A stretch of DNA of 64,000 bases from Stutzerimonas stutzeri (GCF_002890915.1 NZ_POUT01000003.1:62001-126000), one strand, 5' to 3'; shown: positions 29,871-41,589, counted from the stretch's first letter. The notes: a model not told the origin generated them from the sequence alone. Program-made: numbers and translations.

Positions 29871-29919
29871 TTTTTGTGGGAGGCCCGCCCTCGGGGCGAT
29901 GCTTTTCAAGCTTCAAGCC
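29871..29919 (+). repeat. REP element, copy A2
   Basis: TTTTTGTGGGAGGCCCGCCC followed by TCGGGGCGATGCTTTT and two CTTCAAG-type heptamers. It pairs with the inverted copy A3. Related copies occur at 46467-46551. Confidence 0.75.
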
Positions 29920-30390
29920 TATGGCAGGTCTTCGATTTGCATTGCCCCCTTGGCGTCGCACCCTGACGCTTCACTGCGGTGTTTCGTTTCGCCCCAACTG
30001 GCACCCGAAGTAACGCTCGCTGGCCGCTAGCCTGTTCGCGCCATCTCCGTTCGGATGGCGCGGCTCCTGCCTCTCGCCCTGCCGGCGCCGGGTCATTCGC
30101 CCTGTTTCGGGCGCCGTATCTCCGCCATGAATAGCACTTTAGGCTAACTGGCCGACATTTCTCCCATTTCGCCGGCGCAAAGGCTCTGCGACGGGCTTTG
30201 CGGTGCGCGGAATCAAGGCTAATCTCAGGTGAGCCCTGAACGGCATGGCCAGACGAAATCACGCTGAAAGCCAATGCTGGAAAGGCTATTCATACTAAAG
30301 GATTACAAGCTAAATCAAACCTTAGTGCGCTTAACCCTCCTTCTACGTCTGGGTAGGGTTTACGCACTTCGAACCAATCAGGAGCGCCTC
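29920..30390. other. Non-coding stretch upstream of the DUF1302 gene
   Basis: About 470 bases without a supportable gene after the REP block. The only structure seen near the next gene is an imperfect palindrome (30331-30362). Sequence close to the start is AT-richer, as expected for a promoter. I see no small gene with a convincing ribosome site. Confidence 0.5.
30331..30362. promoter_or_regulatory. Imperfect palindrome before the DUF1302 gene
   Basis: TTAACCCT (30331-30338) mirrors AGGGTTTA (30355-30362) with one mismatch; the centre is CCTTCTACGTCTGGGT. It ends 28 bases before the ATG. The position suits an operator or a 5' leader hairpin. The MalT-type regulator encoded downstream is a candidate binder, by inference only. 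Confidence 0.4.
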
Positions 30391-32196
30391 ATGACAAAAA
30401 CAACAAGGCAAGGAATCTTCCAGCCGAAGTCCCTAGCTCTCGCCGTAGCGCTGGGCACTGCCGCCCCGGCTTACGCCGTGAGCTTCAATATCGGCGAGAT
30501 CGAAGGGCAATTCGACTCGGCGATGTCCATCGGTGCCAGCTGGTCCATGGCGGACAGGGACAGGGATCTGGTCGGCATCAACAACGGCGGTACCGGCTTT
30601 ACCCAGACCGGCGACGATGGTCGTCTGAACTTCAAGAAGGGCGAGACCTTCTCCAAGATTTTCAAGGGTGTGCACGATCTCGAGCTTCGTTATCGCGATA
30701 GCGGTGCCTTCGTTCGCGGCAAGTATTGGTATGACTTCGAGCTGAAGGATGAGAGTCGTCTTTTCAAGGACATCAGCGACAGCAACCGGAAAGAAGCCGC
30801 TCAATCATCCGGCGCGCAAATTCTGGACGCGTTCGTCTATCACAATTATTCCGTTGGTGATCTGCCCGGGACCGTCCGTCTTGGGAAGCAGGTAGTGAGC
30901 TGGGGCGAAAGTACCTTTATCGGTAACAGCATAAACTCCATCAATCCCTTGGACGCTGCAGCATTCCGCCGGCCGGGTGCTGAGATCAAAGAGGGGCTGA
31001 TTCCGGTCAATATGTTCTACATCTCGCAGAGCCTGACCGACCGGTTGAGCATGGAGGCGTTCTATCAACTCGAGTGGGATCAGACCGTTGCCGATAATTG
31101 CGGTACTTTCTTCGCTGTAGATGTCGTTCAGGATGGTTGTGATGCCAACTACCACGTGGGCAGCCCGGCAATCGCTCCTCTTCAACCCGTCGCTGCTGCG
31201 TTCGGGCAGGGGTTCGAAGTCACTCCTGAGGGTGTGGTTTTGCCGCGAGCTGGCGACCGGGATGCACGTGATTCGGGGCAGTTCGGTCTTGCATTGCGCT
31301 GGTTGGGTGATGCCACCGAGTATGGTGCGTATTTCATGAATTACCACAGTCGGACGCCAAACGTCAGTACGCGATCTGCTGGCTTGGCTACCGCAGCGCA
31401 GCTGCCTGGCATTATCGGTACAGCTAATGGGCTCGTGCCTGGTGCTGGCTCTGGTTTGGCGCAGAGCGTCATGCTTGGCAACGGCCGCTATTACCTTGAG
31501 TACCCCGAAGATATCCAGCTTTACGGCCTTAGCTTCTCTACGACATTGCCCACTGGCACCGCGTGGTCTGGTGAGATCAGCTATCGACCCAATGCACCGG
31601 TTCAGCTGAATACTCAAGACCTTACTCGGGCTTTGCTTAATCCCCTTGCGCCGGGAACCTCTCCCATTGAAAGTACTTTCGGTGCAGAAAATCGCGGCTA
31701 CAACCGCAAGGAAATCACCCAGTTGCAGACCACATTCACTCACTTCTTCGATCAAGTACTGGGCGCTGGTAGGGTGACCGTGGTGGGCGAGGTCGGCTAC
31801 ACGCATGTCGGCGGTCTCGAGAGCACCAGCGAACTGCGCTATGGGCGTGATCCTATCTACGGCACCCCGGATGATCCAGCCGCTTTGGCCCGCTACGGCC
31901 GCCACGGTTTCGTCACCGCCAACTCCTGGGGCTACCGCCTGCGTGGCATCGCGGACTACGACAACGTCTTCGCCGGCATCAACCTCAAGCCCAACCTGTC
32001 CTTCTCCCACGACGTCGACGGCTACGGCCCCAACGGTCTGTTCAACGAAGGCTCCAAGGCGGTCAGCATTGGTCTGGATGCCGAGTACCAGAATATGTAC
32101 ACCGCCAGCCTGTCCTACACCGATTTCTTCGGCGGCGACTACAACACGCTGGTTGACCGCGACTTCCTCGCGTTCAGCGTGGGCGTGAACTTCTAA
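30391..32196 (+). CDS. DUF1302 outer-membrane-associated protein
   Basis: 601 residues from the ATG at 30391 behind a strong AGGAG site. A signal peptide ends about APAYA. The mature part has beta-strand alternation and many aromatic-glycine motifs, ending in VDRDFLAFSVGVNF, a porin-like C-terminal strand ending in Phe. DUF1302 proteins are typically encoded with DUF1329 proteins and often near RND/MMPL exporters or sterol and hydrophobic-substrate genes. Their function is not established. The centre (about 30,800-31,790) has visibly lower GC than the 3' end. It is followed by a DUF1329 gene. Confidence 0.85.
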   Translation: MTKTTRQGIFQPKSLALAVALGTAAPAYAVSFNIGEIEGQFDSAMSIGASWSMADRDRDLVGINNGGTGFTQTGDDGRLNFKKGETFSKIFKGVHDLELRYRDSGAFVRGKYWYDFELKDESRLFKDISDSNRKEAAQSSGAQILDAFVYHNYSVGDLPGTVRLGKQVVSWGESTFIGNSINSINPLDAAAFRRPGAEIKEGLIPVNMFYISQSLTDRLSMEAFYQLEWDQTVADNCGTFFAVDVVQDGCDANYHVGSPAIAPLQPVAAAFGQGFEVTPEGVVLPRAGDRDARDSGQFGLALRWLGDATEYGAYFMNYHSRTPNVSTRSAGLATAAQLPGIIGTANGLVPGAGSGLAQSVMLGNGRYYLEYPEDIQLYGLSFSTTLPTGTAWSGEISYRPNAPVQLNTQDLTRALLNPLAPGTSPIESTFGAENRGYNRKEITQLQTTFTHFFDQVLGAGRVTVVGEVGYTHVGGLESTSELRYGRDPIYGTPDDPAALARYGRHGFVTANSWGYRLRGIADYDNVFAGINLKPNLSFSHDVDGYGPNGLFNEGSKAVSIGLDAEYQNMYTASLSYTDFFGGDYNTLVDRDFLAFSVGVNF

Positions 32197-32210
32197 GGAG
32201 ACCAGCCGAG

Positions 32211-32241
32211 TGTCCGGCCGATGAGGATGATCGGCCGGACA
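32211..32241 (+). other. Intercistronic stem-loop DUF1302-DUF1329
   Basis: A perfect 12-bp stem, TGTCCGGCCGAT (32211-32222) and ATCGGCCGGACA (32230-32241), with a 7-base loop and no T run. It more likely protects or segments the mRNA than terminates it. Confidence 0.75.
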
Positions 32242-32297
32242 TCAGCGACAGGCATGGGCCTCCGGCCTATAACAAGATCAAGAGGAACTGGAATCGT

Positions 32298-33659
32298 ATG
32301 AAAAAAACAGGAAAGCTATTGAGTGTCTTGGCCTTCTCCCTGCTCGCCAGCAGTGTGATGGCCGCGGTTTCCCCCGAAGAAGCGGCCAAACTCGGAACGT
32401 CCCTCACGCCGCTGGGTGCGGAGAAGGCCGGTAACGCAGACGGCACCATTCCCGAGTGGACCGGCGGCTTGAAGACCGACGCCGCGCCGCTCAAGAGCGG
32501 CCATCTGACCAACCCGTTCAAGGATGAGCAGCCCAAGTTCGTCATCACCGCGCAGAACGCCGAGCAGTACAAGGACAAGCTGACCGCCGGCCAGCTGGCC
32601 ATGTTCAAGCGCTATCCGGATACCTACAAGATCCGGGTATTCCCGACCCACCGTAGTGTCGCCGTTCCGGACGAGATCTACGCAGCTGCCAAGACCAGCG
32701 CCCTGAACACCGAGCTCGTCGAGGGCGGCAACGGTCTGGCCAACTTCACCGAGAGCCGCTACTACGCGTTCCCGATTCCGCAGAACGGCCTGGAAGTGGT
32801 ATGGAACCACATCACCCGCTATCGCGGTGGCAACGTGCGCCGCAACATCGTCCAGGCGACGCCGCAGACCAATGGCAGCTACACCATGGTCCACTTCGAG
32901 GATGAGGTCGCCTTCCCGTCGGGAATGACCGATCTGGATCCGGAGCGCGCCAAGAATGCCCTGCTGTTCTTCAAGCAGCGGGTAACCGCGCCGTCGCGTC
33001 TGGCGGGCAACGTGCTGCTGGTGCACGACTCGCTGGACCAGGTGAAGGACCCGCGCCAGGCGTGGATCTACAATGCCGGCCAGCGTCGCGTGCGTCGTGC
33101 TCCACAGGTGGCCTACGACGGTCCGGGTACCGCTTCGGATGGTATGCGGACCACCGACAACTTCGACATGTTCAGCGGCGCGCCGGATCGCTACGACTGG
33201 AAGCTGGTGGGCAAGAAGGAGCTGTACGTGCCCTATAACAGCTTCGATATCGCCTCCAGCGACCTCAAGTACGACGACATCATCAAGGCCGGCCACGCCA
33301 ACCAGGATCTGGCGCGCTACGAGCTGCACCGTGTCTGGGAGATCGAAGCCACGCTCAAGAGCGGCGAGCGCAACATCTACGCCAAGCGGCGCTTCTTCGT
33401 CGACGAGGACAGCTGGACCATCGTCCAGTCGGAGCTGTACGACGGCCGTGGCCAGCTGTGGCGCGTAGGTGAAGCCCACCTGCTGCAGTACTACCAGCAC
33501 AAGGTGCCGGCATATGCCTTCGAGGCGCTGTACGACATCATCTCCGGCCGCTACATCGCCATCGGCATGAGCAACGAGGAGAAGCCCCACGAGTACGGCT
33601 ATCGCGCCTCGGCGCGGGACTTCACGCCTGCGGCGCTGCGCAATGCCGGGGTGCGTTGA
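32298..33659 (+). CDS. DUF1329 periplasmic/outer-membrane-directed protein
   Basis: 453 residues. The signal peptide is MKKTGKLLSVLAFSLLASSVMA, then AVSPEEAAKLGTSLTPLGAE, the typical DUF1329 start. No lipobox is present. DUF1329 proteins are predicted to have a LolB-like lipid-binding fold; that is from family knowledge. It lies 101 bases after the DUF1302 gene, linked by a hairpin, and ends at a strong terminator. The pair may move hydrophobic molecules between membranes; that is inference. Confidence 0.87.
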   Translation: MKKTGKLLSVLAFSLLASSVMAAVSPEEAAKLGTSLTPLGAEKAGNADGTIPEWTGGLKTDAAPLKSGHLTNPFKDEQPKFVITAQNAEQYKDKLTAGQLAMFKRYPDTYKIRVFPTHRSVAVPDEIYAAAKTSALNTELVEGGNGLANFTESRYYAFPIPQNGLEVVWNHITRYRGGNVRRNIVQATPQTNGSYTMVHFEDEVAFPSGMTDLDPERAKNALLFFKQRVTAPSRLAGNVLLVHDSLDQVKDPRQAWIYNAGQRRVRRAPQVAYDGPGTASDGMRTTDNFDMFSGAPDRYDWKLVGKKELYVPYNSFDIASSDLKYDDIIKAGHANQDLARYELHRVWEIEATLKSGERNIYAKRRFFVDEDSWTIVQSELYDGRGQLWRVGEAHLLQYYQHKVPAYAFEALYDIISGRYIAIGMSNEEKPHEYGYRASARDFTPAALRNAGVR

Positions 33660-33683
33660 TCCCGGGGCATTTCGTCGATGAAT

Positions 33684-33713
33684 AAAGGCGGCCAATTGGC
33701 CGCCTTTTTTTCT
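33684..33713 (+). terminator. Terminator of the DUF1302-DUF1329 unit
   Basis: GGCGGCC-AATT-GGCCGCC stem flanked by AAA and followed by TTTTTTT, 25 bases after the DUF1329 stop. Confidence 0.9.
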
Positions 33714-33930
33714 GCCTCGAACAAGCGGATGATAATTTTCGTTCATTCGGCTTGCAGCCAGTCGGCGCGGCAGCTGAGCGGCACGGGTCGACAAAGCGGT
33801 GCAATTGCTGCAGCGTTGCATCCCGCGATGTCGGCATGAGCGGGCATCGCCGTCGTGATCGGGCCGCAAGGTCCGGTCGATGGCGTGCGCTGTGTTTCAA
33901 TGGATTGATTCGAACAAGAGAACCATTGCC
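33714..33930. other. Intergenic region before the MalT-type regulator
   Basis: 217 bases with no supportable gene. It follows the terminator, so the regulator must have its own promoter here. No clear -35/-10 pair was recognised. Confidence 0.4.
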
Positions 33931-36555
33931 ATGTCCGTACGCTTCATTCCTGATGCGCTCAGCGCAGAGGCTGGCGCTCAGGGGCAAGTCGCTACGATTC
34001 CACGTCTGCCACCTGTCCACATACCGCGGCCGAGGTTGATCGAGGCGCTACTGGCCGCCGATTGCCGGTTGCGCCTGATCTGTGCCCCCGCCGGCTTCGG
34101 CAAGACCGTGCTGATGAGCGAGTGCGCCCGCCTGGTCCCGGCGGATACGCAGTTGATATGGCTTGACCTGGGCGGACGTACCTGCTCCCCCGAGGCGTTG
34201 CACGCCCAGTTGGCTGTCGCGTTGTCGGAAAGCCTGGAGCGCGACGCCAGTGTCCAGGACGGGCTGTTGGCCTTGTTGCGCAGCGCCCGGCAGCCGCTGT
34301 GGATCATGCTGGACGACTATCCGCGTGAGCGCAGCCCCGAACTCGATGCCTGCCTCGATATGCTGCTGGACATGGGGCCGGCCTCGGTCAGCTGGTGGGT
34401 GACCAGTCGCCGCCAGCCGGCCTGGAAGCTGCCGAGGCTCTTGTTGCAGGGCCATCTGTTCGAACTGGAGGCGGAGGCCCTGGCACTGACTTCGGCGGAG
34501 CTCGAACAGCTGCTCAAGATGCACCGGTTGGCGCTGCCGCGCGAGAGCTTCCAGCAACTGCTCGGCGGTACCGAAGGCTGGCCGGCGGGCGTCTGCCTGA
34601 TGCTGCTCAATGCCGATGAACAGGCGCTGCGCGAGCGCCTGGTCGCCGGCACGCCACTGCTGCGCGACTACGTGCAGCGCGAGGTGCTGGCGGGGCAGAG
34701 TGACGAAGTCCGGCGAGCCTTGATGGCGCTGGCGCGCATGCCACGCTTCTCCGCGGAGCTTTGCGACCACGTGCTCGACGGTGTGGGCAGCGACATTCTC
34801 GATGTGCTCAAGACGTTCCAGCTGTTCATCCGGCAGATCGACAACTGCGGCGAGTGGTTCCGCCTGTGGAAGCCGCTGGCGCTGATGCTGCAGCGCTCCA
34901 GCGAGGCGGTCTCGCCGACCCAGGTGCACCTGCGCGCCTGCCAGTGGTTCGCCAGCCGCGGCGAGATGCGCGAAGCCGTGGAGCATGCATTGTGGGCGGG
35001 GCAGCCGGAGGTGGCCGCCAACTACCTGCAGCGCTACGGGCAGGAACAACTGCTGATCGGTGACAACGTCTCGCATTTTCTCAAGTGGCGCAGCGAGCTA
35101 CCCCAGGATCTGTTCGCCAGCACCACGCGGCTGATCGTGCTGCAGGGCTGGGCGTTGATCGTCTCGGCGCGCCTCGATGAGGTGGATGAGTGCCTGGCCG
35201 AACTGGCCAAGTTCTTTCCCCAGCCGGACGCCCGGCGCCAGGCCCAGCTGCTGGCTCAATGGCAGGCGTTACGGGGCTTCCTGGCGCGCCTGCGGGGTGA
35301 GCCGGAGGCGCGCGAGAATTGTCTGCAGGCGCTCGAAGTCCTGTCCGATCATGCCTGGGCGCAGCGCGTGTTGTGCTACCAGGCGTTGACGCAGCAGGCG
35401 ATGGCCGAGGGCGAGCTGGAGCTGGCGCAACACTACAACAGCGAGGGCATGAAGCTTGCGCGCCTCAAGGGGAGCGTGCTCTACGAAGTGATGCTCAGCG
35501 TCGATCGCATCCAGTTGCTCGAACTTACCGGCGAATTCGAGCGCGCCGTTGGCGTATTGGACGAGGCGCTGCAGGCACTGCGCGAAACGGTGCGCCATAG
35601 CCCGATCATCGGCCGGCTGCAGCTCCTGCAGGGCCACCTGCTGGCTTATCAGGGGCTCGATGAGCCCGCCCAGGAGGCGTACCAGCGCGGCAAGGTGGAG
35701 ACGGAAACCTGCGGCGATTCGTACTGCTTCTTCGGCTATGTCGGGCTTGCGGAGCTGGCCGCGCGCAACCAGGAGTTTTCCTGCGCCTATCACTGGCTGC
35801 GCGAGGCCGAGCGGCTTACGCAGTGGCGGCATGTGCCGGAGGCGCGCTTTCGCGGCATCCTGCTGCTGATTACCGGCGTCGCCTGGTTGCACCAGGGCGA
35901 GTTGCGCAAGGCACGTGCGGTGCTGTGCCAGGTATTGGAGCTCTACGAGGGCAAGGGCTATCTGGCGCCATCGGGCTTCTACGAACTGCTGCCAAGGCTG
36001 CGCCGCTACCTGGCGGTGATCGATGTGCTCGAGGGGCATCCGGAGCGGGCGATCATGGCGTTGCGTGGGCAGGTCGAGCAGAACCTGCGTGCGCAGCGCC
36101 TGGGGCTGGCGTGCGAGTGCCGCTTCACGCTGGCGGAAGCGCTGCAGGCCAGCGGCCAGACGGCCGAGGCGGAACAGGAGTTGCGCCTGGCGCTCGGCGA
36201 AGCGGCCCGCCAGCAGCTGGTCAAGCCGTTGTACGAGCTGGAGCATCGCCAGCCTCTCTGGCTGGCGCGCGTCATGCCGGCTGCCGCCAAGGGCGAGTCG
36301 TTGCGCGATCGCTTGTTGCAATACGAGCGCGAGCCGGATGAAGCGGGGCCGGTGCCCGACAATCTGCTGCTGAGCAACCGTGAGCTGACCGTGTTGCGTC
36401 TGATCGCCCAGGGCTGTTCGAACCAGGAGATCGCCGAGCAGCTGTTCATTTCGCTGCACACGGTCAAGACCCATGCGCGCCGGATCAACACCAAGCTGGG
36501 AGTCGCGCGCCGAACGCAGGCGGTGGCCAAGGCCAAGACGCTGGCCTGGCTCTGA
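33931..36555 (+). CDS. MalT-type LuxR-family transcriptional activator
   Basis: 874 residues from the ATG at 33931 (AAGAG upstream). Architecture of the STAND/MalT class: an N-terminal AAA/NACHT-like ATPase with Walker A CAPAGFGKT and Walker B LWIMLDDYP, a long helical TPR-like sensor region (about 350-790), and a C-terminal LuxR HTH with LSNRELTVLRLIAQGCSNQE and LFISLHTVKTHARRINTKLG. Such proteins are ligand- and ATP-gated activators. It is encoded just after the DUF1302/DUF1329 unit in the same direction and may control it. The inducer is unknown. Confidence 0.9.
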   Translation: MSVRFIPDALSAEAGAQGQVATIPRLPPVHIPRPRLIEALLAADCRLRLICAPAGFGKTVLMSECARLVPADTQLIWLDLGGRTCSPEALHAQLAVALSESLERDASVQDGLLALLRSARQPLWIMLDDYPRERSPELDACLDMLLDMGPASVSWWVTSRRQPAWKLPRLLLQGHLFELEAEALALTSAELEQLLKMHRLALPRESFQQLLGGTEGWPAGVCLMLLNADEQALRERLVAGTPLLRDYVQREVLAGQSDEVRRALMALARMPRFSAELCDHVLDGVGSDILDVLKTFQLFIRQIDNCGEWFRLWKPLALMLQRSSEAVSPTQVHLRACQWFASRGEMREAVEHALWAGQPEVAANYLQRYGQEQLLIGDNVSHFLKWRSELPQDLFASTTRLIVLQGWALIVSARLDEVDECLAELAKFFPQPDARRQAQLLAQWQALRGFLARLRGEPEARENCLQALEVLSDHAWAQRVLCYQALTQQAMAEGELELAQHYNSEGMKLARLKGSVLYEVMLSVDRIQLLELTGEFERAVGVLDEALQALRETVRHSPIIGRLQLLQGHLLAYQGLDEPAQEAYQRGKVETETCGDSYCFFGYVGLAELAARNQEFSCAYHWLREAERLTQWRHVPEARFRGILLLITGVAWLHQGELRKARAVLCQVLELYEGKGYLAPSGFYELLPRLRRYLAVIDVLEGHPERAIMALRGQVEQNLRAQRLGLACECRFTLAEALQASGQTAEAEQELRLALGEAARQQLVKPLYELEHRQPLWLARVMPAAAKGESLRDRLLQYEREPDEAGPVPDNLLLSNRELTVLRLIAQGCSNQEIAEQLFISLHTVKTHARRINTKLGVARRTQAVAKAKTLAWL

Positions 36556-36707
36556 CGGTCGCCGATGCCGGGCCGCCGGTCTGCTTGCAGGCACGGCGGC
36601 ACGCTGCACACCCTCGAGGGGCGACAGGCGGAAGGGGTGGGGCGTTCTTGTTTTTGTGGCGCTGAAACGCGGACGGTACGGCAGCCTGCAGGCAATCAGG
36701 CGAGGCG

Positions 36708-36974
36708 TTACAGGGCGGCGGGCTGGAGCCTTTCGCCCGGTATGGCTGGGGCCTGCTCGCCGCGCTCGATGGCGAGGCTGAATTGCAGGCTGGTGATCAA
36801 GCGTTGCAACTGTTGCTGGTCCCGCCATTGCTCGGCGCTGATGAAGCGCTTCACGGCCACCCCCTCGGCTCCGGTCAGGGTCAGTAGAATGCTGCCGTCC
36901 GGTTTCTCGATGCTGAAGTTGACGTTGTAGTGGGGACGAAACACATCGCTGATCTTCTGGAATGAGCTGGTCAT
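36708..36974 (-). CDS. DUF3509-family small protein
   Basis: 88 residues from the ATG at 36974. Sequence such as FSIEKPDGSILLTLTGAEGV and VKRFISAEQWRDQQQL resembles the Pseudomonas-restricted DUF3509 family of unknown function. No signal peptide or membrane segment. It stands alone between the LuxR gene and yebG. Confidence 0.7.
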   Translation of the reverse strand: MTSSFQKISDVFRPHYNVNFSIEKPDGSILLTLTGAEGVAVKRFISAEQWRDQQQLQRLITSLQFSLAIERGEQAPAIPGERLQPAAL

Positions 36975-37103
36975 GCCTGAGTACCTGTGTGAGGGGCTGC
37001 CAGCAATGGACCCGGCAAGACGGTGACAAGTTTCCCGTGTGCGACGAGGGCCTGACCCGAGGCCAACCGCCATGGCGCGTCCTGCCTGGCGGCCCTTCTT
37101 CGC

Positions 37104-37361
37104 TCAGGCTGTCTCGCCCGGCAATTCGGAAAGGGCGTCGGGGTTGTTCTTGAAGGCCTTGGCGAACTGTTCGCGGTGCCTGGCCATATAGATGCCGAGG
37201 TCTTCGGCCTGCTGTTCGCTCAGCGTGGGCGATGCATGCCGCAACACTGCCGCCAGCGCTTCGGCGAGCTCCAGCATCTTGTCGTGACGATCGGCTTCGG
37301 CTTTATCCATGAACAAACGCTCCAGGTCCCGGCTGCTGCGGTACACCACTTCGACGGCCAT
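37104..37361 (-). CDS. yebG: SOS-induced protein YebG
   Basis: 85 residues: MAVEVVYRSSRDLERLFMDK and SEQQAEDLGIYMARHREQF are diagnostic of YebG. It is a small DNA-damage-inducible protein whose biochemical role is not well known. A LexA box with intact core half-sites lies 31 bases upstream of its ATG, which fits SOS control. Confidence 0.92.
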   Translation of the reverse strand: MAVEVVYRSSRDLERLFMDKAEADRHDKMLELAEALAAVLRHASPTLSEQQAEDLGIYMARHREQFAKAFKNNPDALSELPGETA

Positions 37362-37391
37362 TTACCACCTCGGTCAATTGGCAGAAATATA

Positions 37392-37407
37392 CTGTTTGTT
37401 TGTACAG
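37392..37407 (-). promoter_or_regulatory. LexA/SOS box upstream of yebG
   Basis: CTGT-TTGTTTGT-ACAG matches the LexA consensus CTGT-N8-ACAG at all eight defined bases. It is placed 31 bp before the yebG start. Confidence 0.9.
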
Positions 37408-37459
37408 TGTAAGCCGGCCGGGCGAAGATGAACAGTGCCCGTGCGCAGCGAAGGTCGCG

Positions 37460-37924
37460 TCAGTTGGCGAAACGGCCCTGCAGGCGTTCGGCGCGAAATT
37501 CCAGCGTGGCGGCGCGATAACCGCTGCGCAGCGGCGGCAAGGGCAGGCAGGATTCCCAGTGCGCACCGCTCTGCAAATCGCCGGGCCCTTGATAGGTCGG
37601 GGCCTCGAAGGTGGCGCGTGCCAGGTTGGTGCGCGAGCCCGGCGCATAGACGGCGACCTCCCAGCGCAGCTCCTGCAGGGGCTTGTCGCTGTGGTTGTGC
37701 AGGCTCGTGTACAGCGGCTGGGCACCGGGACAGCGCTCGGGGGCATAGACCAGGCGCAACTCGAGCTGGGCCAGCAACTGTTCTTCACGATGCTCTTGCC
37801 AGAGCACCCAGCCGGCAATCAGTACCAGGCCCAGCGCGGCCCCCAACGAGACGGGCACCGCTCTGAGCGGGTAGCGAATCAGCAGTATCAGCCAGGTGAG
37901 GACGAGCAGGGCGCCAATCAGCAT
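37460..37924 (-). CDS. Membrane-anchored hypothetical protein
   Basis: 154 residues. Two hydrophobic segments at the N-terminus (LIGALLVLTWLILLI, then GAALGLVLIAGWVLW) precede a mainly periplasmic beta-rich domain with CPGAQPLYTSLHNHSDKPL and a later Cys in WESCLPLPPLRSG; the two cysteines could form a disulfide. I recognise it only as a conserved hypothetical found near secA in pseudomonads. Function unknown. Confidence 0.7.
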   Translation of the reverse strand: MLIGALLVLTWLILLIRYPLRAVPVSLGAALGLVLIAGWVLWQEHREEQLLAQLELRLVYAPERCPGAQPLYTSLHNHSDKPLQELRWEVAVYAPGSRTNLARATFEAPTYQGPGDLQSGAHWESCLPLPPLRSGYRAATLEFRAERLQGRFAN

Positions 37925-38074
37925 GGTCGGATTCCGGGAGTCGGGTAGCCGGGGGCTGTGGATGGTTCGGCGCAGGCCTTTGGAGTCCGGCGTGGCCGCG
38001 AGCGAAACGCCAGCCGACCCCGGGCACGGGTGCTGCCCCGCGATGGCCGATGCACGGCACCGGCGGGACGGATC

Positions 38075-38530
38075 TCAGGCGTCATGCTGGGCATGGCTGG
38101 CCAGGCGTTCCAGGGCGGCGCGCAGTTTGGGGTCGCGGATACCCTGGGCGGCGGCCTGGATGCTGTCGGCGGCGTTGCTGGAAAGCGGCTGGGTGCGGGG
38201 CGGCATATGCCGCGGCGGTGGCGCTGGCTGCACTTTGATCTGGATGCGGGCCAGCCCGGCAAACTCCTCGAACGCTTGCAGCTGACGCAGCAGGCGACGC
38301 TGTTGGTAGCGCAGGCGCGTCGCCCAGTGGCCATCGGTGACGATCAGCAGCAGGCTGCCCTCGCGCCAGGTGGCCACGCGGCAATGCTCGCGCGCCGCCG
38401 GCTGCAGCTGGCTTTCCAGCAGTTGCTGCAGGCGGTCGAGTCGCAGGGCTTCCCCGAATAGTGCTCTGAGCGGCTTCGCCTCGCGCAGCAGGGCGGCGGG
38501 AGCGCGGGCCGGCGACGGACGAAAGGCCAT
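38075..38530 (-). CDS. DUF721/DciA-like protein
   Basis: 151 residues from the ATG at 38530. The DUF721 domain is visible in VATWREGSLLLIVTDGHWATRLRYQQ and LLRQLQAFEEFAGLARIQIK. DciA proteins load or modulate the replicative helicase in bacteria lacking DnaC-type loaders, as Pseudomonas does. The C-terminal extension ends in a short helical stretch (LRAALERLASHAQHD). It is divergent from secA, a conserved pseudomonad neighbour. Confidence 0.75.
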   Translation of the reverse strand: MAFRPSPARAPAALLREAKPLRALFGEALRLDRLQQLLESQLQPAAREHCRVATWREGSLLLIVTDGHWATRLRYQQRRLLRQLQAFEEFAGLARIQIKVQPAPPPRHMPPRTQPLSSNAADSIQAAAQGIRDPKLRAALERLASHAQHDA

Positions 38531-38751
38531 GGCGGTATGTCTTGAACGCAGGAGCCGACATGGTAGCAGAAGCTTTCGCGCCATCGCGTCGATGCTTCCA
38601 GGCCGGTCATGGTCGATGCGCCGCTGCCCGCTTCGGGCCGGCCAGTCCGGCGAGCTCCGGTGGCGGCGATGACCATGCGGTCAAGCGCCGGTGGCTTCGC
38701 GGCGTCGCCGGGCTGCGCGGTCAGGCACCTTTCCTCACTGTCGTTTCCGAG

Positions 38752-38757
38752 TAGAAT
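38752..38757 (+). promoter_or_regulatory. secA: Candidate secA promoter -10 (TAGAAT)
   Basis: TAGAAT 70 bases before the secA start is a good sigma-70 -10; the -35 region upstream is only weakly matched. It lies in the 296-bp divergent gap between the DciA-like gene and secA, which shows no gene. Confidence 0.35.
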
Positions 38758-38826
38758 GGCCGCTTTGCACGCAGCCGTGAGGTCCACGGCCGTGCCTCCA
38801 TCCCCAGCATGGAAGTCCTTGTCGAT

Positions 38827-41565
<2,739 letters not shown>

Positions 41566-41589
41566 GCGGAACCTTTCCATGTGAACCCG

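Noticed and set aside
29741..30013. A short open frame over the 7-bp repeat giving a repetitive LQASGFR peptide
   Set aside because: The reading frame results from the tandem repeat; no ribosome site or signal.
33725..33745. Fur box around GATAATTTTCGTTCATTC
   Set aside because: Lacks the repeated GATAAT spacing; only one hexamer matches.
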